45,778 nucleotides of DNA from assembly GCA_017546455.1 (NCBI GenBank), contig JAFYWY010000002.1, positions 1-45,778 of the forward strand, given 5' to 3'. Source of the DNA: Opitutales bacterium. GTDB lineage: Bacteria; Verrucomicrobiota; Verrucomicrobiia; Opitutales; UBA953. The notes under the pieces were generated by a model, which made no database searches, was not told where the DNA came from, and saw only the letters and a program-made list of their open reading frames with translations. A program made the translations under genes and the position numbers. Below are positions 45,264 through 45,778 of the stretch, piece by piece (position 1 is the first letter of the stretch; each line of letters opens with the position of its first letter).

Positions 45264-45778
45264 ATGTCATACATCCAAACACCACTGCCCTACGACGTTA
45301 ATGCGCTCGAGCCTGCCATGGACGCGGAAACGCTCTCGATTCACTACGGGAAGCACCACGCGACCTACACGAAAAACCTGAACGCTGCGCTCGAAAAGCA
45401 CCCGGAATTTACGCCCCCGCGCTGCCCCGGCAAACTTCTGATGGAAATCGACAAAGTTCCGCCCGCGATTTTCAATGCCGTTCGCAATTTCGGCGGCGGA
45501 CACTTCAACCACGCCTTCTTTTGGAAATGCCTCTCCGCACCCCGCGAAAACAACCAAGCCGTCGGCGAATTGGCCAAAGCCATCGATGCGCAATTCGGCT
45601 CCTTCCAAGCGTTTCGCGATGCCTTCACGGCTGCGGCAACCGGCCTTTTCGGCTCCGGATGGACCTGGCTCGTTCTCAAAGACAACGGCAAACTCGCGAT
45701 CGTCACGACGCCGAATCAGGACTCGCCTCTCATGCCGGAAAGCATCGTCGGCGCCGCTCACGGACGTCCCCTGCTCGC
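45264..45778 (+). CDS. sod: Fe/Mn superoxide dismutase (5' part, runs off the window)
   Basis: The ATG at 45264 opens 171 codons to the window edge. The product starts SYIQTPLPYDVNALEPAM and has the first metal ligand region SIHYGKHHATYTKNLN (His27) and the second GGGHFNHAFFW (His83). The FGSGWTWLV block follows at about 129-137. The remaining two ligands (DVWEHAYY region) would lie beyond the window. The GGGHxNH context is more like the manganese type, but metal choice is not settled. The enzyme converts superoxide to oxygen and peroxide. A Shine-Dalgarno AAGGAA is 11 bases before the ATG. Confidence 0.92.
   Translation, partial: MSYIQTPLPYDVNALEPAMDAETLSIHYGKHHATYTKNLNAALEKHPEFTPPRCPGKLLMEIDKVPPAIFNAVRNFGGGHFNHAFFWKCLSAPRENNQAVGELAKAIDAQFGSFQAFRDAFTAAATGLFGSGWTWLVLKDNGKLAIVTTPNQDSPLMPESIVGAAHGRPLL

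Overview
This 45.8 kb window is a piece of a bacterial chromosome of moderately high GC, densely packed with mostly housekeeping genes on both strands. The gene content and protein style (long S1 protein with six repeats, a MoxR/DUF58 pair, GyrA/GyrB neighbours, many Pro/Ala-rich linkers, an SLC13 carrier, agmatine deiminase) fit a member of the Verrucomicrobiota/PVC group, perhaps an Opitutales-like gut or aquatic lineage. That assignment is an inference from general resemblance; there is no rRNA to confirm it.

Layout. 0.2-5.4 kb: CorC/CNNM-type membrane protein and an RseP-type site-2 protease (one operon, minus strand), threonine dehydrogenase, and a small zinc-ribbon membrane protein. 5.7-8.7 kb: a HisI-like protein with a uracil-DNA glycosylase, then comM. 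9.1-16.2 kb: a segment bounded by two perfect 35-bp inverted repeats, holding two tandem EamA transporters, tRNA-Ser(UGA), a HAD phosphatase, agmatine deiminase with an ArsR-like regulator, and an SLC13 symporter; intergenic gaps here carry copies of a 135-145 bp palindromic repeat. 16.3-22.4 kb: gyrA, gyrB and a HisN-like phosphatase. 22.4-26.8 kb: a relic of a type I restriction hsdR, a zinc/manganese-type ABC transporter pair, an unknown membrane-anchored protein, rsmI, and an orphan tyrosine recombinase. 26.9-32.4 kb: rpsA, tRNA-Asp, a thioesterase, two YceK-like lipoproteins and uvrB. 32.4-42 kb: thioredoxin-like protein, DUF58/MoxR, rnhB, rpmI-rplT, glycogen phosphorylase, M42 aminopeptidase and cysteine synthase.

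42-45.1 kb is different: a more AT-rich block with an overlapping pair (a PD-(D/E)XK nuclease-like protein and an RNase J-like beta-CASP metallo-hydrolase) plus a double-domain gamma-glutamylcyclotransferase. It abuts the severed tail of a class V aminotransferase, as if the block replaced most of that gene beside cysK. A superoxide dismutase gene with a clear promoter runs off the right edge.

The strongest genome-scale signal is a short word, GCGGGAACG, which I counted 22 times on the two strands, about equally in each orientation, inside genes and as inverted pairs forming terminators. This is the architecture of DNA uptake sequences in Neisseria and Pasteurellaceae, and no such sequence is known to me for this kind of organism. 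The best candidate for an undescribed gene system is the nuclease/beta-CASP pair at 42.0-44.0 kb.
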